Source of the DNA: JAVVEZ01 sp032250895
Lineage (GTDB): Bacteria; Pseudomonadota; Gammaproteobacteria; Pseudomonadales; Pseudohongiellaceae
Direction: 5' to 3'
DNA length: 25,409 nt
Assembly: GCA_032250895.1 (NCBI GenBank)
Contig: JAVVEZ010000048.1
Location: 1 to 25,409 of the forward strand
The notes beneath the pieces were generated by a model. It searched no databases, was not told where the DNA came from, and saw only the letters and a program-made list of their open reading frames with translations. Shown here one piece after another: positions 16,847 to 23,519 of the stretch. Made by a program: the position numbers and the translations under genes. Numbering within the stretch: position 1 is the first letter of the stretch; every line of letters starts with the position of its first letter.

Positions 16847-16918
16847 TCAAATTACTCCCATCTACCATGAACCCGAAAATATGAAGCGTCACTATCAACG
16901 CCTCGATAATTTCCCTTC

Positions 16919-18412
16919 TCACTCTTCTGCAAACCATGGCGCGCGCGCCGTCATAATCAATTTACCTGCACGCTCCTCATCCATGCCTTCAATGCCCATC
17001 AACTCATCCACGGCCTGCTCTGCCAGATCTTCCATGGTCTTTACTCCGATTTTGGCCAGCGCCAGCGCCAGCTCATTATCCATGCCCTCCATATTGAGCA
17101 GGTCCTCAGACACATCGGCATCACTCAAATTTTCCTCCGAGGCAATAGCCCGGGTCAGCAAGGCATCCTTGGCGCGCGCCCTGAGCTCATTGGCAATTTC
17201 TTCATCAAAATCCTCAATCTCAGCAATTTCCTCAAGCGGCACGTAGGCAATTTCTTCCAGCGTGGTAAACCCTTCCTGTACCAGAATTTCAGCCACATCA
17301 TGATCCACATCCAGCGCTTCCATGAAGGAGGTAATAACCCCAGAGGACTCCTGCTGTAATTTATCAGCGGCTTTTTCCTCACTCATGACATTGATGGTCC
17401 AGCCGGTCAACTCGCTTGACAGCCTGACATTCTGACCATTGCGCCCAATGGCCTGCGCAAGATTCTCTTCTGCCACCGCCACATCCATGGTATGCGTATC
17501 TTCATCAACGACAATTGATGCCACCTGGGCCGGTGCCATTGCATTGATCACCAATTGCGCAGGATTGTCATCCCACAAAATGATATCAATTCTCTCATTG
17601 GCCAGCTCATTCGAGACCACCTGTACCCGGGATCCCCGCATCCCAACGCAGGCCCCAATGGGGTCTATGCGGCCATCATTGGTTTTTACCGCAAGTTTCG
17701 CGCGTGAGCCCGGATCTCTCGCCGCTCCTTTCACCTCGATGATTTCTTCTGATATCTCGGGAACTTCGATCTTGAACAGCTCGATCAACATCTCTGGCGC
17801 TGTTCTGCTCAACAGCAACTGCGGGCCACGCATTTCGGCCCTGACCTCAACCAGGAGAGCTCGAATCCGGTCATTGATTCTGAAGGTTTCACGGGGAATG
17901 AGGTTCTCCCTGGGCAGCAAACCTTCTGCATTATTGCCCAGGTCGACAATGACATTATCGCGGGTCACCTTTTTTACCGTGCCGGAGACCAACTGTCCGA
18001 TCCTGTTTTCATAATCGGAAATGACGATTGCCCGTTCAGCTTCTCTGACTTTCTGTACGATAACCTGCTTGGCTGTCTGAGCCGCGATGCGACCGAATTC
18101 CACGTTCTCAATTTTTTCCTTCCAGATATCCCCTGCCACCAGCGTCGGATCTTTTTCATGGGCTTCTTCAAGCGTGAACTGGGTGTCCAGTTCAGCCAAC
18201 TCATCATCAGGTACAACGGTCCATATCCGGAAAGTTTCATAATCCCCAGTCTGCCGATCGATATGCACCTGACAGTCAATTTCCTCGCCAGGATTTCTTT
18301 TCTTGGTGGCAGCCGCCAACGCCGTTTCAATAGCAGAAAAAATGACCTCCCTGGAGACACCCTTTTCATTCGAAACTGCGTCTGCAACCATCAAAATTTC
18401 TTTGTTTACCAT
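16919..18412 (-). CDS. nusA: Transcription termination/antitermination protein NusA
   Basis: Binds RNA polymerase and modulates pausing, termination and rrn/lambda-type antitermination; 497 aa (E. coli 495). N-terminal RNAP-binding domain (1-130, MVNKEILMVADAVSNEKGV...), S1 domain (about 135-200, LVSGTVKKVTRDNVIVDLGNN), two KH domains (about 200-345; VGACVGMRGSRV, LAQAIGRNGQNVRLSSELTGW), then two acidic helix-hairpin-helix repeats at the C-terminus (EILVQEGFTTLEEIAYV and LALAKIGVKTMEDLAEQAV). These repeats are characteristic of gamma-proteobacterial NusA. ATG 18412 has a GGGGG ribosome site 9 nt upstream, and that site directly abuts a MITE-like element at 18426-18694. In E. coli NusA represses its own operon. 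Confidence 0.98.
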   Translation of the reverse strand: MVNKEILMVADAVSNEKGVSREVIFSAIETALAAATKKRNPGEEIDCQVHIDRQTGDYETFRIWTVVPDDELAELDTQFTLEEAHEKDPTLVAGDIWKEKIENVEFGRIAAQTAKQVIVQKVREAERAIVISDYENRIGQLVSGTVKKVTRDNVIVDLGNNAEGLLPRENLIPRETFRINDRIRALLVEVRAEMRGPQLLLSRTAPEMLIELFKIEVPEISEEIIEVKGAARDPGSRAKLAVKTNDGRIDPIGACVGMRGSRVQVVSNELANERIDIILWDDNPAQLVINAMAPAQVASIVVDEDTHTMDVAVAEENLAQAIGRNGQNVRLSSELTGWTINVMSEEKAADKLQQESSGVITSFMEALDVDHDVAEILVQEGFTTLEEIAYVPLEEIAEIEDFDEEIANELRARAKDALLTRAIASEENLSDADVSEDLLNMEGMDNELALALAKIGVKTMEDLAEQAVDELMGIEGMDEERAGKLIMTARAPWFAEE

Positions 18413-18462
18413 GATTTGCTACCCCCTAGTGTAGTGTCCTGTATAAAGCATACATTCAGTGA

Positions 18463-18551
18463 CCCTCAAATTTGTCACAACAAGGCGTATTTCGCAGGGA
18501 AGGTCAACTACCTTGCCAAGAAATACAACGCCGTTGTGGCACATTTGAGGG
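18463..18551. repeat. Internal imperfect inverted repeat, arm A of the element
   Basis: The outer part is well paired: 18463-18481 matches the reverse complement of 18533-18551 at 17 of 19 positions (CCCTCAAAT ... ATTTGAGGG). Pairing continues inward with small gaps through TATTTC/GAAATA and AAGGT/ACCTT, ending in a 5-nt loop at about 18505-18509. The full arm is about 89 nt. Confidence 0.8.
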
Positions 18552-18562
18552 CCACCCGTAGG

Positions 18563-18661
18563 GCAAGCCGCTAAAGGGCCAGCTACGGCGTTGCGCTTGC
18601 TTGAAATATAGACGATATTCCTGCGCAATCGCGCCTAATATCTGGCCCTTTAGCGGCTTGC
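18563..18661. repeat. Internal perfect 20-bp inverted repeat, arm B of the element
   Basis: GCAAGCCGCTAAAGGGCCAG at 18563-18582 is the exact reverse complement of 18642-18661. The 59-nt interior contains further partial pairing (GTTGCGC/GCGCAAT). The right arm ends at the first base of the right terminal repeat, so the arms are stacked on the element ends with no spacer. Confidence 0.9.
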
Positions 18662-18726
18662 TGAATCCATGCTTTATACAGGGCACTACGCTAGTACTCT
18701 CTTTCCTGATCAATTCCATCGATTTT

Positions 18727-19188
18727 TTATGCCTCTACCCGAGAGATTATGTTTGCTTTCTCTACCAATTCAAATGGCAAGGTGTATTCCTCATCACCAA
18801 TGATCATCACGATTTCATCATCAACAACCGCCTTCAGTTGTCCGGTGAAATTACGCCGGTTTTCAAAACTCTCTGTCAGACGCAGCTTGACTTGATCACC
18901 GATGAACATGCTGAACTGTGCCAAGGTAAACAAGGGCCGATCGAGCCCCGGTGACGAGACTTCAAGGCTATACTCGCCACTGATGGGATCCTCGACATCC
19001 AGGATACTGCTGAGCTGTTTGCTGACTTGAACACAATCCTCGATATCAACGCCGGTCTCCTTGTCCAGATAAACCCGCAACAGAGAATGCCGCCCCTGAC
19101 CCAGGTATTCTATGCCCCACAGCTGACACCCCATGGCATTGACCACAGGTTCAAACAGGCTGCCGAGAACAGAGATTTTATCTGCCAT
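18727..19188 (-). CDS. rimP: Ribosome maturation factor RimP
   Basis: 153 aa (about 150 in E. coli), required for 30S assembly. An N-terminal alpha/beta domain (LFEPVVNAMGCQLWGIEYL, then LLRVYLDKETGVDIEDCVQVSKQLSSILDVEDPI) is followed by the signature YSLEVSSPGLDRPL and a small C-terminal SH3-like barrel. The frame is open upstream to about 19218, but ATG 19188 (MADKISVLGSLF) gives the family length, with GGAAG 5 nt upstream. The start lies only 22 nt after the U-run of an intrinsic terminator, so the gene needs read-through from the tRNA-fMet transcript or a promoter close by. It is followed 32 bp later by the MITE-like element and then nusA. Confidence 0.95.
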   Translation of the reverse strand: MADKISVLGSLFEPVVNAMGCQLWGIEYLGQGRHSLLRVYLDKETGVDIEDCVQVSKQLSSILDVEDPISGEYSLEVSSPGLDRPLFTLAQFSMFIGDQVKLRLTESFENRRNFTGQLKAVVDDEIVMIIGDEEYTLPFELVEKANIISRVEA

Positions 19189-19210
19189 CCAATCTTCCAG
19201 CGTCGCTATC

Positions 19211-19237
19211 AAAAACAAAAAATGGGCCCAAGGCCCA
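19211..19237 (-). terminator. Second terminator downstream of tRNA-fMet, before rimP
   Basis: On the minus strand a 6-bp GC-rich stem (TGGGCC/GGCCCA, 19223-19228 and 19232-19237) with a 3-nt loop is followed by TTTTTTG and another T-run down to 19211. It is a clear intrinsic terminator, though with a short stem, so leakage is plausible. It lies just ahead of rimP. Confidence 0.75.
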
Positions 19238-19250
19238 CTTCCAAAACTGC

Positions 19251-19281
19251 ATTAAAATCCGTAGGCCTGAATGCCTGTCAG
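19251..19281 (-). promoter_or_regulatory. Weak candidate promoter for rimP-nusA-infB
   Basis: Between the two terminators the minus strand has CTGACA (19276-19281, 5 of 6 to the -35 consensus) and TTTAAT (19251-19256, 5 of 6 to the -10), but with a 19-bp spacer that is longer than ideal. The -35 overlaps a small hairpin (about 19270-19293). If active, its transcript would still have to pass the terminator at 19211-19237. Confidence 0.3.
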
Positions 19282-19299
19282 ACAGGGCATTCCACCAAG

Positions 19300-19322
19300 A
19301 AAAAAGCCCCAAAGTGGGGCTT
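19300..19322 (-). terminator. First terminator downstream of tRNA-fMet
   Basis: On the minus strand a 7-bp stem AAGCCCC/GGGGCTT with a 5-nt loop (19304-19322) is followed by a run of Ts to 19300. It ends the tRNA-fMet transcript about 164 nt after the tRNA. A second terminator follows at 19211-19237. Confidence 0.88.
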
Positions 19323-19485
19323 CAAAAAAACTACCTTTCGGTTGGCAAGAGCAGCACGTCAAAGACCACTGCTGTTCCGAACCTATGTGCCACACCTGTG
19401 AAATCCAACCCAACCGGGGCTGTTCTTCATCGCAACTGCTCATACGCCATGGCCATGAACCGTTACAGTTTCAATCTACCGAATT
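19323..19485 (-). other. Long trailer between tRNA-fMet and its terminator
   Basis: 163 nt on the minus strand between the tRNA 3' end and the first terminator. There is no further tRNA-like cloverleaf and no frame with a ribosome site. The segment would be released when the tRNA 3' end is processed. Whether it is merely a spacer or a stable small RNA cannot be told from sequence. Confidence 0.4.
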
Positions 19486-19562
<77 letters not shown>

Positions 19563-19704
19563 ACTGAACCTTCTCTTCCTCTTTTCTTTCTTCTCTTGCT
19601 TTCCCGTTCGCTTTATTGGAACAGGGACATCTCAATGAATACTTTTTACTTTATTGAGATATCAGTACCCTCTCCATCAGTACCCGCTCTGCACTTCTGA
19701 ACTC

Positions 19705-19736
19705 GATTTGGCTGGGTTGAACACCCAGGCCAAATC
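19705..19736 (-). promoter_or_regulatory. Hairpin at the 5' end of the tRNA-fMet transcript
   Basis: A 13-bp inverted repeat with one bulged base (19705-19717 with 19723-19736, GATTTGGC/GCCAAATC plus GGGT/ACCC) begins about 3 nt after the predicted start site near 19739. Further down the leader are an 8-bp inverted repeat (19629-19636 with 19653-19660) and two copies of ATCAGTACCC in plus-strand reading (19661-19670, 19676-19685). The leader ends in a long purine-rich stretch just before the tRNA. Confidence 0.6.
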
Positions 19737-19745
19737 AAGGCGCAG

Positions 19746-19774
19746 ATTATAGGAGTCTTACCCGCCCCGGTCAA
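19746..19774 (-). promoter_or_regulatory. Sigma70 promoter of the tRNA-fMet unit
   Basis: Minus strand: -35 TTGACC (19769-19774, 5 of 6), 17-bp spacer, consensus -10 TATAAT (19746-19751), then a GC-rich CTGCGCC discriminator as at stable-RNA promoters. It lies 62 bp beyond the tRNA-Leu 3' end and implies a leader of about 177 nt before tRNA-fMet. Confidence 0.88.
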
Positions 19775-19835
19775 GTACAATACCAGCCTTTAAAGGGCGA
19801 TATGACTCAAGCTGCAAGCGGACAAAGCTCTTGAT

Positions 19836-19921
19836 TGGTGCCGAAGGCCGGACTTGAACCGGCACGACCGTTGGTCACTACCCCCTCAAGATAGCGTGTC
19901 TACCAATTCCACCACTTCGGC
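19836..19921 (-). tRNA. tRNA-Leu (GAG)
   Basis: 86-nt class II tRNA with encoded CCA (3' end at 19836). Acceptor GCCGAAG/CTTCGGC; anticodon stem CTATC/GGTAG with loop TTGAGGG gives anticodon GAG (19885-19887); a long variable arm typical of tRNA-Leu; T-loop GGTTCAAGTCC. Its first base is separated from the secG stop codon by one nucleotide, so it is probably cut out of the secG message by RNase P. E. coli has the same isoacceptor (leuU) beside secG. Confidence 0.97.
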
Positions 19922-19922
19922 T

Positions 19923-20339
19923 TTATTTTTCAGGAACACTCAGGTCATCCGTGGCCGCAGCGTTTTCCGTACCAGGACTCGCCAACGGCACATCCTGATT
20001 CTCGACAGGCGACACTACCGGAACATCAGAATCCTGCCGGGGCTGTATCTGGCTGCTTACCTGCTCAATATCGCCCACCAGCGATTCACTCTGCACGCTC
20101 ATCCCCGCCTGCTGCCGGGCAATGATCGCCAGGCCGATGCTGGTAATGAAAAACGCCAGCGCCATGACACTGGTGGACTTGGTCAGAAAGTTACCACTGC
20201 CCAGGCTGCCAAACATGGTCTGCGAAGCACCGCTACCAAAGGAAGCGCCCATGTCCGCCCCTTTGCCATGCTGGATCAACACCAGCACTATTATCGCCAC
20301 CGCAGCTGCAATATGCACAAAGATAATCAAGGATTCCAT
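19923..20339 (-). CDS. secG: Protein translocase subunit SecG
   Basis: 138-aa inner-membrane partner of SecYE that aids SecA-driven export. Two membrane helices (about 4-24, LIIFVHIAAAVAIIVLVLI, and 54-73, STSVMALAFFITSIGLAIIA) flank the conserved cytoplasmic loop QHGKGADMGASFGSGASQTMFGSLGSGNFLTK. The C-terminal tail (about 75-138) is acidic, Ser/Pro-rich and probably disordered, making it longer than the 110-aa E. coli protein. ATG 20339 lies 6 nt after the tpiA stop, and its ribosome site is weak (GAG within the end of tpiA), suggesting coupling. tRNA-Leu starts one nucleotide after the stop. Confidence 0.96.
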   Translation of the reverse strand: MESLIIFVHIAAAVAIIVLVLIQHGKGADMGASFGSGASQTMFGSLGSGNFLTKSTSVMALAFFITSIGLAIIARQQAGMSVQSESLVGDIEQVSSQIQPRQDSDVPVVSPVENQDVPLASPGTENAAATDDLSVPEK

Positions 20340-20345
20340 CGTTGC

Positions 20346-21131
20346 TTACTCATTTCCTGTTTTTGCCAAACCCGGTATTTGCTGCTGCAAGCTTTTGCAA
20401 ATACTGATAAATTCATCTGCGATCAGGGAAGCTCCCCCCACCAGGACACCATCGATGTCTGGCTCCAGAAACAGTGAGGCTGCATTCTCCGCCTTTACAC
20501 TGCCGCCGTAAATAATTCTCAGACCATCTGCCACACTTTTATCAAGCTCTGCCACCCTGGCCCGAATCATGGCATGAACCTGCTGCGCCTGTTCCGGACG
20601 GGCTGTCAGACCGGTGCCAATGGCCCAGACCGGTTCATACGCTACAACCGCCTGCCTCAACACCTGTACATCCTTTCCCGACAGGACGGCATCCAACTGC
20701 CTCAAAATCACGGCTTCCGTGCGCCCCGCCTCATGCTGTTTCAGGGTTTCCCCCACACAAAAGATGGGAATCAGGCCCTGCGCCTGCACTACCGAAAACT
20801 TCTCAGCTGCCTGAGCATCGCTTTCAGCAAACAATTCCCGGCGCTCGGAATGACCGACGATCACATAAGGGCAGACGAAGTCACGCAGCATGGCCGCTGA
20901 TATTTCCCCGGTGAAAGCGCCACTGTCACAGGTAAAGACATTTTGTGCCCCAAGCACCACCGAGGTTCCCACCAGTTGCTGCTGTACCTGACTCATGTAG
21001 AGGCTGGGGGGACAGATTACCAGATCATAGGAACGGGCTTCAGTATGCGCAAGAATACTTTGGATGAGCACGCCAATGCCATCTTTCCGCCCGTTCATCT
21101 TCCAGTTAGCTGCAATGAGGCTGCGTCGCAT
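20346..21131 (-). CDS. tpiA: Triosephosphate isomerase
   Basis: Interconverts dihydroxyacetone phosphate and glyceraldehyde-3-phosphate; 261 aa, within the normal 250-260 range. TIM-barrel catalytic residues are all present: N9 and K11 in ANWKMNG, H94 in VGHSERRELF, E166 in AYEPVWAIGTG. The phosphate-binding YGGSVKAEN and GVLVGGASL close the barrel. The frame is open to a TTG at 21152, but ATG 21131 gives the family N-terminus, with a modest GAGAG ribosome site. It sits between glmM (100 bp upstream) and secG, an order I associate with pseudomonads. Confidence 0.96.
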   Translation of the reverse strand: MRRSLIAANWKMNGRKDGIGVLIQSILAHTEARSYDLVICPPSLYMSQVQQQLVGTSVVLGAQNVFTCDSGAFTGEISAAMLRDFVCPYVIVGHSERRELFAESDAQAAEKFSVVQAQGLIPIFCVGETLKQHEAGRTEAVILRQLDAVLSGKDVQVLRQAVVAYEPVWAIGTGLTARPEQAQQVHAMIRARVAELDKSVADGLRIIYGGSVKAENAASLFLEPDIDGVLVGGASLIADEFISICKSLQQQIPGLAKTGNE

Positions 21132-21230
21132 TCCACTCTCAGGGTCGGTCAAACGGCGGCCATACTACCCAAGAAGCTCCCAACATGCAACAAAGCTTCA
21201 TGCCCTTGAAGACCCGAATCCAGACTGCTC

Positions 21231-22580
21231 TCAGGAAACTTCCGCCGCCACCACGTCCGACAGTTCCCTGGCCAGACGAGCGACCAGGCCGCTATCGTTA
21301 CCTTCCACCATGACCCTGATCAGAGGCTCGGTACCGGACGACCTCAGCAGAACCCTGCCCTTTCCTGCAAGCGTAGTCTCCACCTCCTGAACCGCCGATT
21401 CTATTCTGGTATTACCGGACCAGCGCGCTTTATTTTTCAGGCTGACGTTGATCATGGTCTGGGGATATTTCTCCATCCCCGATTTAAGCTCATGCAGACT
21501 CTTGCCACTGTGTTTCATCGCGGCCAGTACTTGCAATGCAGAAATAATACCATCGCCGGTGCTGGTCGCGGTGAGACAAATGATATGGCCCGACGACTCA
21601 CCGCCCAGGGTCCACCGCCGCTTTTCAAGCTCGGCCATGACAAACCTGTCCCCGACCCTGGTACGGGCAAATGGAATGGCCCGCTTTTGCAAGGCCACTT
21701 CAAGACCGAGATTGCTCATAACAGTGCCCACCACACCCGGGCTTCCCCGTCTTGTACCCACATCATGGCAGGCAATGATATACAACAGCTCGTCGCCATC
21801 GACAATGGCTCCCGTATGATCCACCATGACCACCCTGTCCCCATCGCCATCAAAGGCAATGCCAAGGTCGGCATTCTGTGCAAGAACCTTGTCTGCAAGG
21901 CCTTGCGGGCACGTGGAACCACAAGCCTCATTGATGTTGAAACCATCCGGCTTGTTGGCGATCGCCGTCACGTTTGCACCCAGCTCATCAAACACATTCG
22001 GTGCAATGTGATAAGTTGCACCATTGGCACAATCGACCAGAATTTTCAGACCATCGAGTTTTATATTGCTGTCAACCGTACTTTTACAAAATTCTATATA
22101 GCGGCCGCTTGCGTCACTGATCCTGGACGCCTTGCCTATTTTTCTTGAATCAACGGTTGAAATATCCTGGTCGAGCATTTTCTCTATGGCAAGCTCAACC
22201 TCATCGTCCAGCTTGGTACCTTTCCCGGAGAAAAACTTGATGCCGTTATCGTGGTAAGGATTATGGGAAGCACTGATGACGATCCCGGCCTGCGCATGAA
22301 AAGTCCGGGTCAGATAAGCCACTGCCGGGGTTGGCATGGGACCCAGCAGGTTGATATCCATGCCTGCCGAGGTAAGACCCGCTTCCAGCGCTGATTCCAG
22401 CATATACCCGGAAACCCGCGTATCCTTGCCAATCAATACCTTGCCGCCACCGGTTTCAGCAAAAACCTTGCCTGTCGCCCACCCCAGTCTGAGCATGAAA
22501 TCAGGGGTCACCGGGTAGGTTCCTACTGCCCCCCTGATGCCATCAGTACCAAAAAATTTTTTTATTTTCCCCATCCTCAT
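21231..22580 (-). CDS. glmM: Phosphoglucosamine mutase
   Basis: Converts glucosamine-6-phosphate to glucosamine-1-phosphate for UDP-GlcNAc and hence peptidoglycan and LPS; 449 aa (E. coli 445). KFFGTDGIRG near the N-terminus; the phosphoserine loop is VISASHNP with S105; the Mg-binding loop is FDGDGDR; the C-terminal phosphate-binding loop is LRSSGTEPLIRVMVEG. ATG 22580 overlaps the folP stop as ATGA. An in-frame ATG two codons later (22574) is better placed relative to a GAGGA ribosome site (about 7 nt), so it may be the true start; the difference is two residues. Confidence 0.96.
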   Translation of the reverse strand: MRMGKIKKFFGTDGIRGAVGTYPVTPDFMLRLGWATGKVFAETGGGKVLIGKDTRVSGYMLESALEAGLTSAGMDINLLGPMPTPAVAYLTRTFHAQAGIVISASHNPYHDNGIKFFSGKGTKLDDEVELAIEKMLDQDISTVDSRKIGKASRISDASGRYIEFCKSTVDSNIKLDGLKILVDCANGATYHIAPNVFDELGANVTAIANKPDGFNINEACGSTCPQGLADKVLAQNADLGIAFDGDGDRVVMVDHTGAIVDGDELLYIIACHDVGTRRGSPGVVGTVMSNLGLEVALQKRAIPFARTRVGDRFVMAELEKRRWTLGGESSGHIICLTATSTGDGIISALQVLAAMKHSGKSLHELKSGMEKYPQTMINVSLKNKARWSGNTRIESAVQEVETTLAGKGRVLLRSSGTEPLIRVMVEGNDSGLVARLARELSDVVAAEVS

Positions 22581-23464
22581 GTCCTCAACACGGCGTCAGC
22601 GACCCTCAGGGCATCAACGGTTTCCTGCACATCGTGAGTCCGCACGATCCTTGCTCCCTGCATAACCGCCATTACGGCCGCCGCCAGTCCGCCTGCCATT
22701 CTATCCTTTGCCGACCTGCCCGTCAGCGCGCCCAGCATTGACTTGCGTGAGACACCAATCAGAACAGGCAGGGCCAGGTCCTGAAATTCATCCAGTCTGC
22801 GAAGTATTTCCACATTGTGCATCAGCGTCTTGCCAAAACCAAAGCCCGGATCCACCATTATCCTGTCAGCACCAATGCCGGCCTTGTTACAGACCTGGAT
22901 GCGATCCTGAAGAAAAGCCTTGACCTCGGCAATCACATCCCGATAGACCGGCTGATCCTGCATTGTTACAGGTTCTCCACGCATGTGCATCAGACACACG
23001 GGCAAACCGGACTGTGCAAGCGCTTCGACGGCACCCGTGCGTGACAGTGCCCGCACATCATTGACGAGTCCGACACCGAAGTCCGCACACCGGGCGATTA
23101 TCTCGGGATTGCTGGTATCGACTGAAATCACCACATCGAATTCGCGGGAAAGCGCCTCGATCACCGGAAATACCCGGTCCATCTCCTGCTGGGAAGAAAC
23201 CACGTCGGCACCGGGACGAGTAGACTCTCCACCCACATCGATGATCGAGGCGCCTGCTGCCAGCATCGCTCGCGCCCGGTCCAGAGCCTTCGGCAGGGAA
23301 ACTGCCGAGTCTGACCCGGCAACAAGCAAGTCCCCGCCATCTGAAAAGGAATCCGGCGTCAGATTCAAAATTCCCATGACCTGGGGCACGGAAAGATCAA
23401 GCCGATGACGGCCAAAATGGAAAAAGGCAGGAAGAGCAGGGGAAGGGAGGGAGGAATCCGGCAT
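22577..23464 (-). CDS. folP: Dihydropteroate synthase
   Basis: Joins p-aminobenzoate to the pterin pyrophosphate in folate synthesis and is the sulfonamide target; 295 aa, about 13 longer than E. coli owing to a short Pro/Ser-rich N-terminus. Family motifs: VMGILNLTPDSFSDGG, IDVGGESTRPGA, VISVDTSNPE, LVNDVRAL, CLMHMRGEP, VDPGFGFGKTLMHN and LIGVSRKSMLG. The frame continues upstream to 23608, through a G10/C10 tract and into the end of ftsH; that extension has no family similarity and ATG 23464 is preferred, although its ribosome site is weak. It overlaps glmM by 4 bp and follows ftsH by 55 bp, the standard order. Confidence 0.95.
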   Translation of the reverse strand: MPDSSLPSPALPAFFHFGRHRLDLSVPQVMGILNLTPDSFSDGGDLLVAGSDSAVSLPKALDRARAMLAAGASIIDVGGESTRPGADVVSSQQEMDRVFPVIEALSREFDVVISVDTSNPEIIARCADFGVGLVNDVRALSRTGAVEALAQSGLPVCLMHMRGEPVTMQDQPVYRDVIAEVKAFLQDRIQVCNKAGIGADRIMVDPGFGFGKTLMHNVEILRRLDEFQDLALPVLIGVSRKSMLGALTGRSAKDRMAGGLAAAVMAVMQGARIVRTHDVQETVDALRVADAVLRT

Positions 23465-23478
23465 TTTTAATCTGCTGA

Positions 23479-23510
23479 CGGGGGGGGGGCAGACCACCAC
23501 CCCCCCCCCG
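23479..23510. repeat. G10/C10 homopolymer inverted repeat upstream of folP
   Basis: Plus strand: C then ten Gs (23480-23489), ten bases, ten Cs (23500-23509) then G, a perfect 11-bp inverted repeat. It lies in the 55-bp ftsH-folP spacer, about 15 nt before the folP start. A transcript would form a very stable G/C stem. Each tract is also slippage-prone, so its length may differ between cells or be a sequencing artefact. Confidence 0.85.
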
Positions 23511-23519
23511 TAAATTACC

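Larger units (their letters stand above)
18426..18694. mobile_element. MITE-like non-autonomous element with CTAG ends
   Basis: 269 bp filling most of the 314-bp rimP-nusA spacer. Terminal inverted repeats of 34 bp, 18426-18459 and 18661-18694, match at 30 of 34 positions including an unbroken TGTATAAAGCAT core. Both outer ends are CTAG, which could be a 4-bp target duplication or part of the palindromic terminus. Inside are two further hairpins, so a transcript could fold into a three-way-junction structure. There is no transposase frame; short open frames here break within 70 codons and have no ribosome site. I infer a MITE mobilised in trans by an IS whose target is CTAG (some IS5-group elements have this preference); the parent family is not identified. 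Confidence 0.8.

Noticed and set aside
18419..18628. Short open frames within the rimP-nusA spacer
   Set aside because: They fall entirely inside the inverted repeats of the MITE-like element, lack ribosome sites, and are explained by the repeat sequence. None resembles a transposase.
19252..19443. 63-codon minus-strand frame after tRNA-fMet
   Set aside because: It runs through the terminator hairpin at 19304-19322 and has no ribosome site, so coding is unlikely.
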